This document shows positions 31,424 to 39,973 of a DNA stretch of 64,000 nucleotides, in pieces. Position numbers and translations under genes: made by a program. The DNA is from JAHEME01 sp034435035. GTDB lineage: Bacteria > Chloroflexota > Anaerolineae > Aggregatilineales > UBA3940. The stretch lies in assembly GCA_034435035.1 (NCBI GenBank), contig DAOTXW010000023.1:62001-126000 (forward strand), given 5' to 3'. The notes below the pieces were generated by a model that was not told the DNA's origin, did no database searches, and was given only the letters and a program-made list of their open reading frames with translations. Numbering within the stretch: position 1 is the stretch's first letter; the number at the start of each line of letters is the position of its first letter.

Positions 31424-31650
31424 GGTCGGTGAATTGTCCTGGCACATTGCGCCGGCCGAATAGGTCTCGTAGATTGAGCATAGCGCATTGCCACCAGGAT
31501 GGGGGAAAGCATCAGAGATTTCTGACAGAATTCATGCGAAGGTGAGGCAAATGGGTGTCAACACGCGATACATGGGCGCTAACAAGATCGCGTGGCATAA
31601 TGGGCAGCCGGTAAGTTGTTGACCATTGCAGCTCGGTTAGGGAGAAGCTG

Positions 31651-32841
31651 ATGACCGACAACAGAATTACCCGCGATACGATATCGCTTACTCTTGATGA
31701 AGTGCGCCGCTATAGCCGCCATCTGATCATGCCAGAAGTCGGAATAAACGGACAGCGCCGGCTGAAAGCTTCGCGCGTCCTGTTAGTTGGCGCCGGCGGC
31801 CTCGGGTCGCCAGTAGCGCTGTACCTGGCTGCTGCGGGTATCGGGCATATTGGATTGGTGGATCATGATGCAGTAGACGCCTCCAACCTGCAGCGGCAGA
31901 TTATTCATGGCACAAGCAGCATCGGCAGATCGAAGCTGGAGAGCGCACGCGAGCGAATGCTGGATCTGAATCCCCATATCACAGTGAACTGTTACCCGGC
32001 TCCACTGACTTCTGCAAATGCATTCGAGGTTCTAGCTCCCTATGATGTCGTGGTTGACGGAACCGATAATTTCCCCACCCGATATCTGATCAATGACGCA
32101 TGTGTTCTATTGGGGAAGCCGAACGTTTATGGCAGTATCTTTCGCTTCGAGGGTCAGGTGAGCGTCTTTGATGCCCATCGTGGCCCGTGCTACCGCTGCC
32201 TCTTCCCCGTGCCACCGCCTCCGGGGTTGGTTCCAAGTTGTGCTGATGGTGGAGTGCTGGGTGTACTTCCTGGAACGATCGGCGCGATTCAGGCTACGGA
32301 AACCATCAAGATCCTGCTAGGAATCGGGGATAGTCTCATCGGACGGCTCTTATTGTATGATGCACTCACGATGTCTTTTGATCTGATCAAGCTACATAAG
32401 GATCCTGGCTGCCCAGTATGCGGCAAGCAGCCAACCCTGACAGAACTGATTGACTATGAGGCATTCTGCGGTGCGCCAGTGCTCACTGAGGTGGGGGCTC
32501 CGGCCAATGCGGATAGCCAGACGCCGGCCATCACAGTACGGGAAGTGGCAGACAGGCTAAATCGAGGCGAAGTTATCGCTTTGCTTGATGTCCGAGAACC
32601 TCACGAATGGCAGATCTCCGATCTGCGAGCGGCCACTCACCATATACCCATGGGCCAGATACTTGATCATCTTGATGAGTTTGATAGAGATCGGGAGATC
32701 GTAGTTTATTGTCGAACAGGTGTCCGGAGCGCCAAAGTGACAAGGCTCCTTCATGCGCATGGATTCTCTCGTGCCAGGAACATGAGCGGCGGGATTAACG
32801 CCTGGGCGGCGGAGATTGACACGAGTCTGCCAATCTACTGA
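31651..32841 (+). CDS. moeZ: MoeB/ThiF-type E1-like adenylyltransferase with C-terminal rhodanese domain (MoeZ-like)
   Basis: 396 residues, ATG behind GGAGAAG. The N-terminal E1-like domain has the ATP loop LLVGAGGLGSPVALYLAAAG (about 45-64), the DGTDNFPTRYLIN segment, zinc cysteines C180/C183 and C254/C257, and the PSCADGGVLG loop. The C-terminal rhodanese domain (about 295-392) has the active cysteine C354 in VVYCRTGVRS. Such proteins adenylate and then sulfurate the C-terminal glycine of ubiquitin-like sulfur carriers for molybdopterin, thiamine, cysteine or thio-tRNA synthesis. No sulfur carrier lies next to it, so the pathway is open. Confidence 0.92.
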   Translation: MTDNRITRDTISLTLDEVRRYSRHLIMPEVGINGQRRLKASRVLLVGAGGLGSPVALYLAAAGIGHIGLVDHDAVDASNLQRQIIHGTSSIGRSKLESARERMLDLNPHITVNCYPAPLTSANAFEVLAPYDVVVDGTDNFPTRYLINDACVLLGKPNVYGSIFRFEGQVSVFDAHRGPCYRCLFPVPPPPGLVPSCADGGVLGVLPGTIGAIQATETIKILLGIGDSLIGRLLLYDALTMSFDLIKLHKDPGCPVCGKQPTLTELIDYEAFCGAPVLTEVGAPANADSQTPAITVREVADRLNRGEVIALLDVREPHEWQISDLRAATHHIPMGQILDHLDEFDRDREIVVYCRTGVRSAKVTRLLHAHGFSRARNMSGGINAWAAEIDTSLPIY

Positions 32842-32890
32842 TGATCAGCAGCCAGTGGAGCATCGAAACAGGAAGGCATGCTCGCGCTCG

Positions 32891-32899
32891 TGCTATAAT
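32891..32899 (+). promoter_or_regulatory. Extended -10 promoter of the glycan operon
   Basis: TGCTATAAT (TG at 32891, TATAAT 32894-32899), the extended -10 form, 44 bp before the ABC exporter start. No good -35 hexamer, as is common with extended -10 promoters. Confidence 0.55.
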
Positions 32900-32942
32900 G
32901 TTGCCTTACCAGACACTCGCCGAGAGACCACTCAGGTGACAC

Positions 32943-34859
32943 TTGCCCGGTCGAAAAGCCATAGCCTATCAGGACCTTGGGGTTGACCTGACCGATAGCC
33001 CCGAGTTCGTCCGCTACAGCCTGGAGTTGCTTAAGCCATACGGCGGTTCTCTGCTATTGTTGACTCTGGCCACAATCGGGCAGACTCTGCTCAATGGCGC
33101 CTCGCAGGTTGCCCTGACACCCCTTCTGGAAATTGTGCTATCTTCCGGACAGGCGCCTGAGGTTTCCCCTCCTGAAACTCTCGCTCTCTCATTTGATCTG
33201 AACTCAATTGGCGCATCCATTCTGACAATGGTTGGGCGTATCACCGGCGTCAGCGATCCCTGGAAGCTGCTGGTTATTTCCAGCCTGACCTATCTTATGC
33301 TGGTGAGCATCGGGCAGATCACTGGCTTTGGCCTGCGGAACTGGGCAGCGCGGATGCGGATGGAAATGGCGAGGCACGTTGAGTATCGTGTGTTTGGCCA
33401 TATTCTGCGGCTACCGCTCGGGTTCTTGAACAAACGGCAGGTTGGCTGGCTCCAGTCGCGTATGAGCACCGACGTTGGCGCAGCCATGACGCTGCTCAAC
33501 GATATTGTGATTAATGGCCTAAGCGGTGCCCTGCTCAGCATCTTCTATATCCTGCTCCTCGTGCGCACAGATATCCGGTTAACGCTGGTTGCCGCGGCGG
33601 CAGGTATGGCTCAGCTTGCCCTTTCGCGCAGCCTCACGAATGTAGCTCGCAACCGCACCCGCGATGATGTCGAGGCAACAGCAATGCTGAGCGCATTCCG
33701 GCAGGAGCGCCTTTCGTCTCTGCGTGATATCAAGGCGCTGGCTGCGGAACAGTTTGAGCAGGATCAGCTTCTAGAGCAGGGGCTGAAGCAGGTTTACTAC
33801 GCTGTGCGCCGCCAGATCTACAAGAATGTTGAGGCTCCGATCCGCTTTGTGGTCAATCGGATCGTCATCATCATTGTGATGCTTTTTGGCGCATGGCAGA
33901 TGCTGAATGGTCATTTGAGCACATCCGCGTTCCTGCTGTTTATGTTCTTTGCCCAGAGCCTGACGGGCCCCTTGACAAATGTGGCATCCATCTATCTGAA
34001 TGCTGTTGAGGTGCGCGCTCTGCTAGGAGGCGTGGCGTATCTGCTCAGCACGCCAGCCGAACCGAGTGGAAGCCGGATGCCACCAGCTGGTGGATTTTCG
34101 GACACTGTTCAGTTTTCGGATGTCTCCTTTGCCTACGAGGATATGGGTGTCTTGCGGAACGTGAATCTAACTATCCGGCGGGGTCAGATGGTCGCGCTGG
34201 TGGGACGAAGCGGGGCCGGTAAATCTACACTGGTCAATCTGCTCTTGCGTTTCTATCAGCCAACATCTGGCGAGATTTTGATGGATGGTGTCCCCATTAC
34301 GGAATTTGACGTCCGCCAATACCGCCGGCAGTTCGGGGTCGTGTCGCAGGATGCACTGCTGTTCAATGACACCGTCTACGGGAATATTGCCTACGCCCGC
34401 CCGGAGTTGACACGCGAGGATGTAGAGCGCGCTGCTCGAATCGCGAATGCTGAAGGTTTTATTCTCCGGGACCTCCCCGCAGGCTATGATACGGTGCTTG
34501 GTGAGCGCGGTGTCAGGCTTTCCGGGGGACAGCGGCAGCGCATCGCCATTGCGCGGGCCATTGCGCACCGCCCGTCTCTGCTGATTCTGGATGAGGCAAC
34601 CAGTGCGCTGGACAGCGAATCTGAGCGGCAGGTGCAGGAGGCGATTGCGCAGGTAGTACAGCATTGTACATCTGTTGTGATCGCTCACCGGCTGTCAACC
34701 ATCCTGATGGCGGATCAGATCATCGTTCTTAAAGACGGTGAGATTGTGGAAAGAGGCACCCACCAGGAACTTTATGAACAGGGAGGTGAGTATCGCTATC
34801 TGTATGATCTCCAATTCAATGTACCAGAACTCGAACCCAGCGAGTCAGCCCGTGCCTAG
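32943..34859 (+). CDS. ABC exporter, fused membrane and ATPase domains (lipid/glycan flippase type)
   Basis: 638 residues, TTG start at 32943 with AGGTGAC just upstream. The membrane domain covers about 30-360 with six spans. The ATPase domain has Walker A GRSGAGKST, the Q loop VVSQDALLF, signature LSGGQRQRIAIARAI, Walker B LLILDEATSALD and the switch His in VIAHRLSTI. It is a half-transporter that should work as a homodimer, like MsbA or PglK. First gene of the nonulosonic-acid glycan operon, 24 bp before the NeuA-LarA gene, so export or flipping of a lipid-linked glycan is the likely job. This is inferred from context; drug or lipid export is an alternative. Confidence 0.9.
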   Translation: MPGRKAIAYQDLGVDLTDSPEFVRYSLELLKPYGGSLLLLTLATIGQTLLNGASQVALTPLLEIVLSSGQAPEVSPPETLALSFDLNSIGASILTMVGRITGVSDPWKLLVISSLTYLMLVSIGQITGFGLRNWAARMRMEMARHVEYRVFGHILRLPLGFLNKRQVGWLQSRMSTDVGAAMTLLNDIVINGLSGALLSIFYILLLVRTDIRLTLVAAAAGMAQLALSRSLTNVARNRTRDDVEATAMLSAFRQERLSSLRDIKALAAEQFEQDQLLEQGLKQVYYAVRRQIYKNVEAPIRFVVNRIVIIIVMLFGAWQMLNGHLSTSAFLLFMFFAQSLTGPLTNVASIYLNAVEVRALLGGVAYLLSTPAEPSGSRMPPAGGFSDTVQFSDVSFAYEDMGVLRNVNLTIRRGQMVALVGRSGAGKSTLVNLLLRFYQPTSGEILMDGVPITEFDVRQYRRQFGVVSQDALLFNDTVYGNIAYARPELTREDVERAARIANAEGFILRDLPAGYDTVLGERGVRLSGGQRQRIAIARAIAHRPSLLILDEATSALDSESERQVQEAIAQVVQHCTSVVIAHRLSTILMADQIIVLKDGEIVERGTHQELYEQGGEYRYLYDLQFNVPELEPSESARA

Positions 34860-34883
34860 CACGGATAACCTGCGAGCTGCGCT

Positions 34884-36908
34884 ATGAACAGATACTCCTC
34901 TCCGCGCATCCTTGGCGTCATTCTTGCACGGGGCGGCTCCAAAGGCGTGCCGCGCAAGAACGTTCGCCCTGTGCTGGGCCATCCTCTGCTGGCCTATACT
35001 ATCTGTGAGGCGCTCCGCAGTACGCGCATCACGCGCCTGATCGTCTCATCGGATGATGACGAAATTCGCGCGGTTGCAAGGCGCTACGGCGCAGAGGCGC
35101 CCTTTCGCCGCCCAGCAGAGCTTGCAGCGGATCACGTCACCAGCGCCCCGGCCTTGCAGCACGCCGTAGCCTGGGCAGAGGCGGACGAAGGCCGGCTATA
35201 CGATTACATCATTGAATTGATGGTAACCAATCCTCTTAAGACGGTAGAGGATATCGATGCAGTGCTGGATAAGCTGATCACGACTGGAGCTGAGTCGGTG
35301 ATCGGCATGAGCAAGCTTGAGGATCATCACCCGGCCCGGATCAAGAAGATCATCGACGATCGCATTGTGGACTTCTGCGTACCCGAAACAAGCGGGCTTA
35401 GGCAGGAGCTGAAGCCAGAGGCATTCATCCGCAACGGATCCATCTACGCAATGCGCCGGGATGTCCTGATGGAACAGGGTCAGCGTTATGGGACGCTGGA
35501 CAGCCGACCCTATATTATGCCCCCTGCTCGAACGGTTAATGTTGACAGCGAAGCAGATCTCTTTGTGGCAGAGTATTACCTTCAACAACGCGATCTGTCA
35601 CATGTGCGCCCGCGCCACTCTGTATCTCTGCTGATGGGAGCCTGGCATGGAGCCCGCGCGGCTCATCTGGATGTGCATCCCGGGTGGCAGATCCAGACCT
35701 GTGGCATGGCTGATGCCCCATCGATAGATGACGCTGCTATTATCGCAGCACTGCGGACACCGATCCAGGGGCCGCGACTGAGCGAGCTTGCGCATACGAA
35801 GCTGGCCTCACAGGGTGATAAGGCCAGAGTCTGTATCGCCATTGACGATCTGGAACGCCCCACGGAAGCATGGCGGATCGTTCCAACGCTCCTGGATGAG
35901 TTGAACATGGGGGGGGTGAGTGACGAGCAGGTATATGTGATAGTGAGTCTTGGCACCCACCGCCCTCTGAACCGCGAGGATCTGGTCAAGAAGCTCGGTG
36001 AGCAGACGCTGGAACGTGTTAGAGTTTACAACCATTCTGCTTATCAGAATCTGGTGACCCTCGGCGAGACCAGCTATGGAACCCCCGTTGAGATCAACCG
36101 GGATTATGCGGAGGCACATCTGAAGATCGCTGTGGGGATGCTAAGCCCGCATGCCTTCGCAGGCTACAGTGGGGGCGGCAAGATCATTATGCCGGGACTT
36201 GCCGGCTTCAACACAGTCTTGCGCAACCATAAACCGGTAGTGCAGGGCCTCAGCGGTCGCACGGGTCAGGTAGCGGGTAATACCCGGCGCGCCGAAATCG
36301 AGGAGGCAGCACGGATCGCTGGTTTGGATTGGCTCGTGAACTGCGTCGCTAACTCCCGGGCGGAAACCTCGGCGGTGTTCGCTGGCGAACCGGAAGCGGT
36401 ATATCTGGCAGCAGCTCGGCTGGCTCAACGCACTTACTGTACAGATGTCGTGTATCAGAATGACATCGCGATCTTCAATGCCTTCCCCAAGGATACCGAG
36501 CTTATTCAGGCATTGAATTCGCTCAACGTATGGACGAGCCAGAAGCCCGAGCGCCTGATCGTCAAGCCGGGCGGCACCGTTGTCTTTGTCACTGCGTCCA
36601 CACATGGCGTGGGGACACATGGATTATTCGGGCCCGGAGGCGCTCTGTTCGTGCGCCGTGATAAACACGGCCTCTTTGCAGAGATCCTGAATGGCCGCGA
36701 CGCAGCTTTCTACTCGCCCAATCTGTATCCGCCAAACCTGATTGGCATCTACCCGCCGAGCGTGATGCTGTTTCGCGAGTGGGGGCCTCTGCTGGATTGG
36801 CTGGTCTCCAAGCACGGAACAGATGCCAGGGTGGCGGTATTCCCAACTGGACCGTTACAGATTGCCCGTGAGGATATTGAAGCCCTCGCGGAGGCCGGGC
36901 AATCATGA
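34884..36908 (+). CDS. Fusion of CMP-nonulosonate (sialic acid) cytidylyltransferase and LarA-type nickel-pincer racemase
   Basis: 674 residues. Residues 1-235 are a NeuA-type CMP-sugar synthetase: CTP loop ILARGGSKGVPRKN (13-26), FIRNGSIYAM, and the metal-binding VNVDSEADLFVAEYYL. Residues about 250-670 are a LarA-type lactate-racemase domain: D322 and R325 in DDLERPT, H359 in GTHRP, H423 and K433 in SPHAFAGYSGGGKI, H449 in LRNHKPV. In Lactobacillus LarA the matching residues are D72, R75, H108, H174, K184 and H200. The spacings D/R +3, H174-K184 +10 and K184-H200 +16 are the same here. LarA enzymes use a nickel-pincer nucleotide on that lysine to invert alpha-hydroxyacids. The fusion suggests epimerisation of a sugar acid linked to CMP activation. 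No larB, larC or larE lies in the window. It overlaps the next gene as ATGA. Confidence 0.9.
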   Translation: MNRYSSPRILGVILARGGSKGVPRKNVRPVLGHPLLAYTICEALRSTRITRLIVSSDDDEIRAVARRYGAEAPFRRPAELAADHVTSAPALQHAVAWAEADEGRLYDYIIELMVTNPLKTVEDIDAVLDKLITTGAESVIGMSKLEDHHPARIKKIIDDRIVDFCVPETSGLRQELKPEAFIRNGSIYAMRRDVLMEQGQRYGTLDSRPYIMPPARTVNVDSEADLFVAEYYLQQRDLSHVRPRHSVSLLMGAWHGARAAHLDVHPGWQIQTCGMADAPSIDDAAIIAALRTPIQGPRLSELAHTKLASQGDKARVCIAIDDLERPTEAWRIVPTLLDELNMGGVSDEQVYVIVSLGTHRPLNREDLVKKLGEQTLERVRVYNHSAYQNLVTLGETSYGTPVEINRDYAEAHLKIAVGMLSPHAFAGYSGGGKIIMPGLAGFNTVLRNHKPVVQGLSGRTGQVAGNTRRAEIEEAARIAGLDWLVNCVANSRAETSAVFAGEPEAVYLAAARLAQRTYCTDVVYQNDIAIFNAFPKDTELIQALNSLNVWTSQKPERLIVKPGGTVVFVTASTHGVGTHGLFGPGGALFVRRDKHGLFAEILNGRDAAFYSPNLYPPNLIGIYPPSVMLFREWGPLLDWLVSKHGTDARVAVFPTGPLQIAREDIEALAEAGQS

Positions 36909-38299
36909 GTCGGCCGAAGGTCACTGTCTACATCCTGTCCCATAACTATGCACGGTTCCTGCCGCTGGCCATTGATAGTGTCATCGGCCAGCTTTATGCT
37001 GATTGGGAGCTCTTGCTGATCGACGACGGGTCGGAAGATGACAGCGCATTGATCATGGAACGCTATGCGCTTGCTTACCCGGATCAGATCCGCGTCTTGT
37101 CTCATCGGCCCGCACGGGGTCTGCCCGCCTGTGCCAACATGGCTCTGGATGCATCCCGGGGCGAGTACATTGTACGGCTGGATGCGGACGATTACTTTGA
37201 TGAGAGCGCCCTGCTCGTTTTAGCAACGTATCTGGACCGCCACCCCCACGTTGGTCTTGTCTATCCCAATTACACCTATATCAATGCGGAAGGCGAAGTC
37301 CTGGCAGTCGAACAGCGTAAGCGCATTGGCCAGGAAGTTGACCTGCTCGATCTGCCGGCGCACGGCGCCGGTACCATGGTTCGCAAGCGATGCCTGAAGG
37401 CACTGGGAGGGTATAACGAGACCTACGATCGGCAGGACGGCTACGACCTGTGGCTGCGCATGATCAACCGCTACCCGGTCGCAAATGTCGAGACACCTCT
37501 GTTCTTTTATAGGCAGCATGGGGAAAGTCTGACACGTGATAATGAGAGGCTGCTGGCAACCCGGCAGCGCATACAGCGAGACGCTGTGGAGCGGCTTCAG
37601 GGTGATGCGAAGCCCCGTATTCTGGGGCTTATCCCCGCTAAAAACACTTATGCCACACTGCCTAATATTGTCCTGCGCGAGATGGCAGGAAAGCCGCTGA
37701 TCGACTACACCATTGAAGCCGCTGTTCAGACGGCCCGGCTGGATCGATGGGTCGTCGCGACCGATGATCCTGCAGTGGTCGCCTATGTATCGGAACGACA
37801 TCCTGATATGCTTGCCCTGAGGCGCCCTGATGAGCTTTCTGGCATGCGCGCACGTCTGAGCCAGGTCACTGCCTACACGGTCGAGATCCTTGAAAACGAG
37901 CATGGTTACTTCCCTGACGCTATCGCGGTGCTCAGTGTTCACTCACCTTTGCGCCGACCAGAACATATCACCGCAGCCATTGACACATTGATGCTCTATC
38001 CAGTGGATAGCGTAATAAGCGTGTATGAGGACTATGCCCTGCACTATACTCACGCGAAGCAGGGCCTTGTGGCGGCCAACCGGGGGATGGATCATCATGT
38101 GCGTCTGGAGCGTGAGGCGCTGTATGTGGACAATGGGGCGGTTAAGGTGACCTGGCGCGATACGCTCACTGCCGACGATATGCTTGGGAAACGGATTGGG
38201 CATATCGTGATGCCGGCAAACTTGAGCTTTCAGATCAAGACAGAGTTTGATCGGTGGCTGATCGAACAAATGCTTGTACAGCGAGCGCAGAGTTCATGA
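36905..38299 (+). CDS. GT2 glycosyltransferase fused to a degenerate CMP-sugar synthetase-like domain
   Basis: 464 residues. Residues 1-225 are a GT-A family 2 transferase: VTVYILSHNYARFLPLAIDS, LLIDDGSEDDS, the DxD-type RLDADDYF at 91-98, and GGYNETYDRQDGYDLWLRM. Residues about 235-460 match the cytidylyltransferase fold of NeuA, but the CTP loop that normally reads PARGGSKGLPRKN is here PAKNTYATLPNIV. The Gly-Gly-Ser and Arg-Lys-Asn residues are lost. Later parts (KPLIDYTIEAAVQ, VATDDPAVVAY, FQIKTEFDRWLIEQML) are kept. The second domain may be a non-catalytic binding module or act on another nucleotide. The gene overlaps both neighbours by 4 bp (ATGA), so the set is translated together. Confidence 0.83.
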   Translation: MSRPKVTVYILSHNYARFLPLAIDSVIGQLYADWELLLIDDGSEDDSALIMERYALAYPDQIRVLSHRPARGLPACANMALDASRGEYIVRLDADDYFDESALLVLATYLDRHPHVGLVYPNYTYINAEGEVLAVEQRKRIGQEVDLLDLPAHGAGTMVRKRCLKALGGYNETYDRQDGYDLWLRMINRYPVANVETPLFFYRQHGESLTRDNERLLATRQRIQRDAVERLQGDAKPRILGLIPAKNTYATLPNIVLREMAGKPLIDYTIEAAVQTARLDRWVVATDDPAVVAYVSERHPDMLALRRPDELSGMRARLSQVTAYTVEILENEHGYFPDAIAVLSVHSPLRRPEHITAAIDTLMLYPVDSVISVYEDYALHYTHAKQGLVAANRGMDHHVRLEREALYVDNGAVKVTWRDTLTADDMLGKRIGHIVMPANLSFQIKTEFDRWLIEQMLVQRAQSS

Positions 38300-39033
38300 G
38301 AGTCTTGATCCTATCCACCGACACCAAACACCACACCTATTTCATCAATAAGCTGGCGGAGCACTTTGAAATTGCGGGTATCATCTATGAGCGGCGTCAA
38401 CTGCATACAGACTATCCGACCGGCCCATTCTTTGATGATGAGCAGGATCGTTTTGAGGAGCGGTTCTTTGCTCGGGCGCTGGGCGGCACACCGAGAGATC
38501 TGCCTGCTTCCCTGGCCCGGAAGACCATCACCGTTCACTCAGTGAATCGCCGCCCTCTGGTTGCCTATATCCAGGCGCTGGCGCCTGACATTGCAGTCTC
38601 GTTTGGTACAGGTCAGCTCAAGCCATATATCTTTCAGGCTGCACGCTGGGGAACTATCAACGTGCACCGTGGGCTGGCTCAGACCCACAGGGGCCTGGAC
38701 TCAGATCTGTGGGCCATCTACGAAGAACGTTTCGACTGTCTTGGCGTCACCATCCATTACGTTGATGCAGCACTGGATACCGGCGCCATTCTGGCACAGG
38801 AGCGATTGAAACTGACCCCAGCCATGCAGATCTACCAACTTCGCTACGAGACAACCGTGATCGCGACTCGGCTCATGTTGGATGTTCTTGGACAGATAGC
38901 TCATACCGGTATTCCCCCTTCCGGGCAGCAGCAGACAACCGTCGGGCCTTACTACTCAGCTATGCCTCTTGCGCTCAAGCAACGAACTCAACATATCTTC
39001 GAGACTCATCAGGAACTTCTGCGCCATGGCTAA
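38296..39033 (+). CDS. Formyltransferase-family protein of the glycan operon
   Basis: 245 residues from the ATG at 38296, which overlaps the previous stop as ATGA. The formyl_transf_N catalytic set N122-H124-D161 is seen in INVHRGLAQTHRG and VDAALDTGAIL. The loop LAQTHRGLDSDLWAIYEERF is typical of sugar-formyltransferases and related proteins in surface-glycan clusters. It lacks the tRNA-binding C-terminal domain. The likely reaction is N-formylation of an amino sugar with 10-formyl-tetrahydrofolate, which would give a formylated nonulosonate or hexosamine. Substrate is inferred from context. Confidence 0.82.
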   Translation: MRVLILSTDTKHHTYFINKLAEHFEIAGIIYERRQLHTDYPTGPFFDDEQDRFEERFFARALGGTPRDLPASLARKTITVHSVNRRPLVAYIQALAPDIAVSFGTGQLKPYIFQAARWGTINVHRGLAQTHRGLDSDLWAIYEERFDCLGVTIHYVDAALDTGAILAQERLKLTPAMQIYQLRYETTVIATRLMLDVLGQIAHTGIPPSGQQQTTVGPYYSAMPLALKQRTQHIFETHQELLRHG

Positions 39034-39973
39034 TGTGGAATCCGGTGCAGTCATCCTGCTATACCATGGCGTAACAGATGCCCCTTCATCAGGCATCGAG
39101 AACTTCTCGGGTAAGCACATTCCCGCTGCTGACTTTGCGCGCCAGATGGACTATCTGAGCCGCTCGGCAACGGTTCTTACTTTGCGCGAACTGGTTGCTC
39201 GCCTGCAAGGCGACGCTCCGCTGCCTCCGCGCTGTGTGGCAGTGACTTTCGATGACTCCTACAAGAACAATGCCACCGTCGCCCTGCCGATTCTTCAGCA
39301 TTACCGGATACCTGCGACATTTTTCATAGCTACCGGTTATGTAGATAGCGATCGTCGCTACTGGACGGATCAAGTGGAGCATATGATCAACCTGACCACG
39401 CAATCACGCAGCAGCCTCGTGGGGCCGAATGGCCAGGTTGAGTTTGATCTGTCTTCCGCAGCCGCGCGTATTGAGGCTGTAACTATCATCAAGGGATGGA
39501 TGAAGCAGGTTGGCCCGGGACTTCGCAACCGGATTCTGAATGATCTCCGGTCGGCCACCGGGGTTACCGATCAGGGCGACTCCGTACCCAACTATCAGAA
39601 CCTTTCGTGGGACGATGTGCGAGCTATTGCCTCGTCGCCGCTCTACGAGATCGGCGGCCATACCGTCAACCACGAGATCATGGCCTACCTCGACGCCAGT
39701 GCATTACAGAATGAAATTGACGGCTGTATCGCTTCCCTAAAGCGCCAGACGGGCCGCGTAATTGATCTTTTCTCGTATCCTGAAGGCCAGCGCCAGCACT
39801 TCAACCAGCAAGTAATTGATGCACTCAAGCGCAGCGGCGTTGTTATTTGCCCGGCTGCCACCTATGGGCTAAACGATCTTCACACCAACCCGTTCTACCT
39901 GAATCGGATCATGGTGGGGTTTATGGGCCAGCCGTTCCCTTTCGATCTGGAGAGGAGCAACGATGAATTTTAG
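39026..39973 (+). CDS. Polysaccharide deacetylase (NodB/CE4) family protein
   Basis: 315 residues from the ATG at 39026 (AGGAAC upstream), overlapping the formyltransferase stop by 8 bp. The NodB motifs are present: VTFDDSYKNN with D76 and D77, and the metal-binding GGHTVNHEIM with H212 and H216; LFSYPEGQR is the third motif. An insert between motifs 1 and 2 (about 105-190) is longer than in basic CE4 enzymes. No signal peptide is seen, so it probably acts in the cytoplasm on a nucleotide- or lipid-linked sugar. Removal of an N-acetyl group before N-formylation by the preceding enzyme is a natural pairing, but this is inference. Confidence 0.87.
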   Translation: MANVESGAVILLYHGVTDAPSSGIENFSGKHIPAADFARQMDYLSRSATVLTLRELVARLQGDAPLPPRCVAVTFDDSYKNNATVALPILQHYRIPATFFIATGYVDSDRRYWTDQVEHMINLTTQSRSSLVGPNGQVEFDLSSAAARIEAVTIIKGWMKQVGPGLRNRILNDLRSATGVTDQGDSVPNYQNLSWDDVRAIASSPLYEIGGHTVNHEIMAYLDASALQNEIDGCIASLKRQTGRVIDLFSYPEGQRQHFNQQVIDALKRSGVVICPAATYGLNDLHTNPFYLNRIMVGFMGQPFPFDLERSNDEF

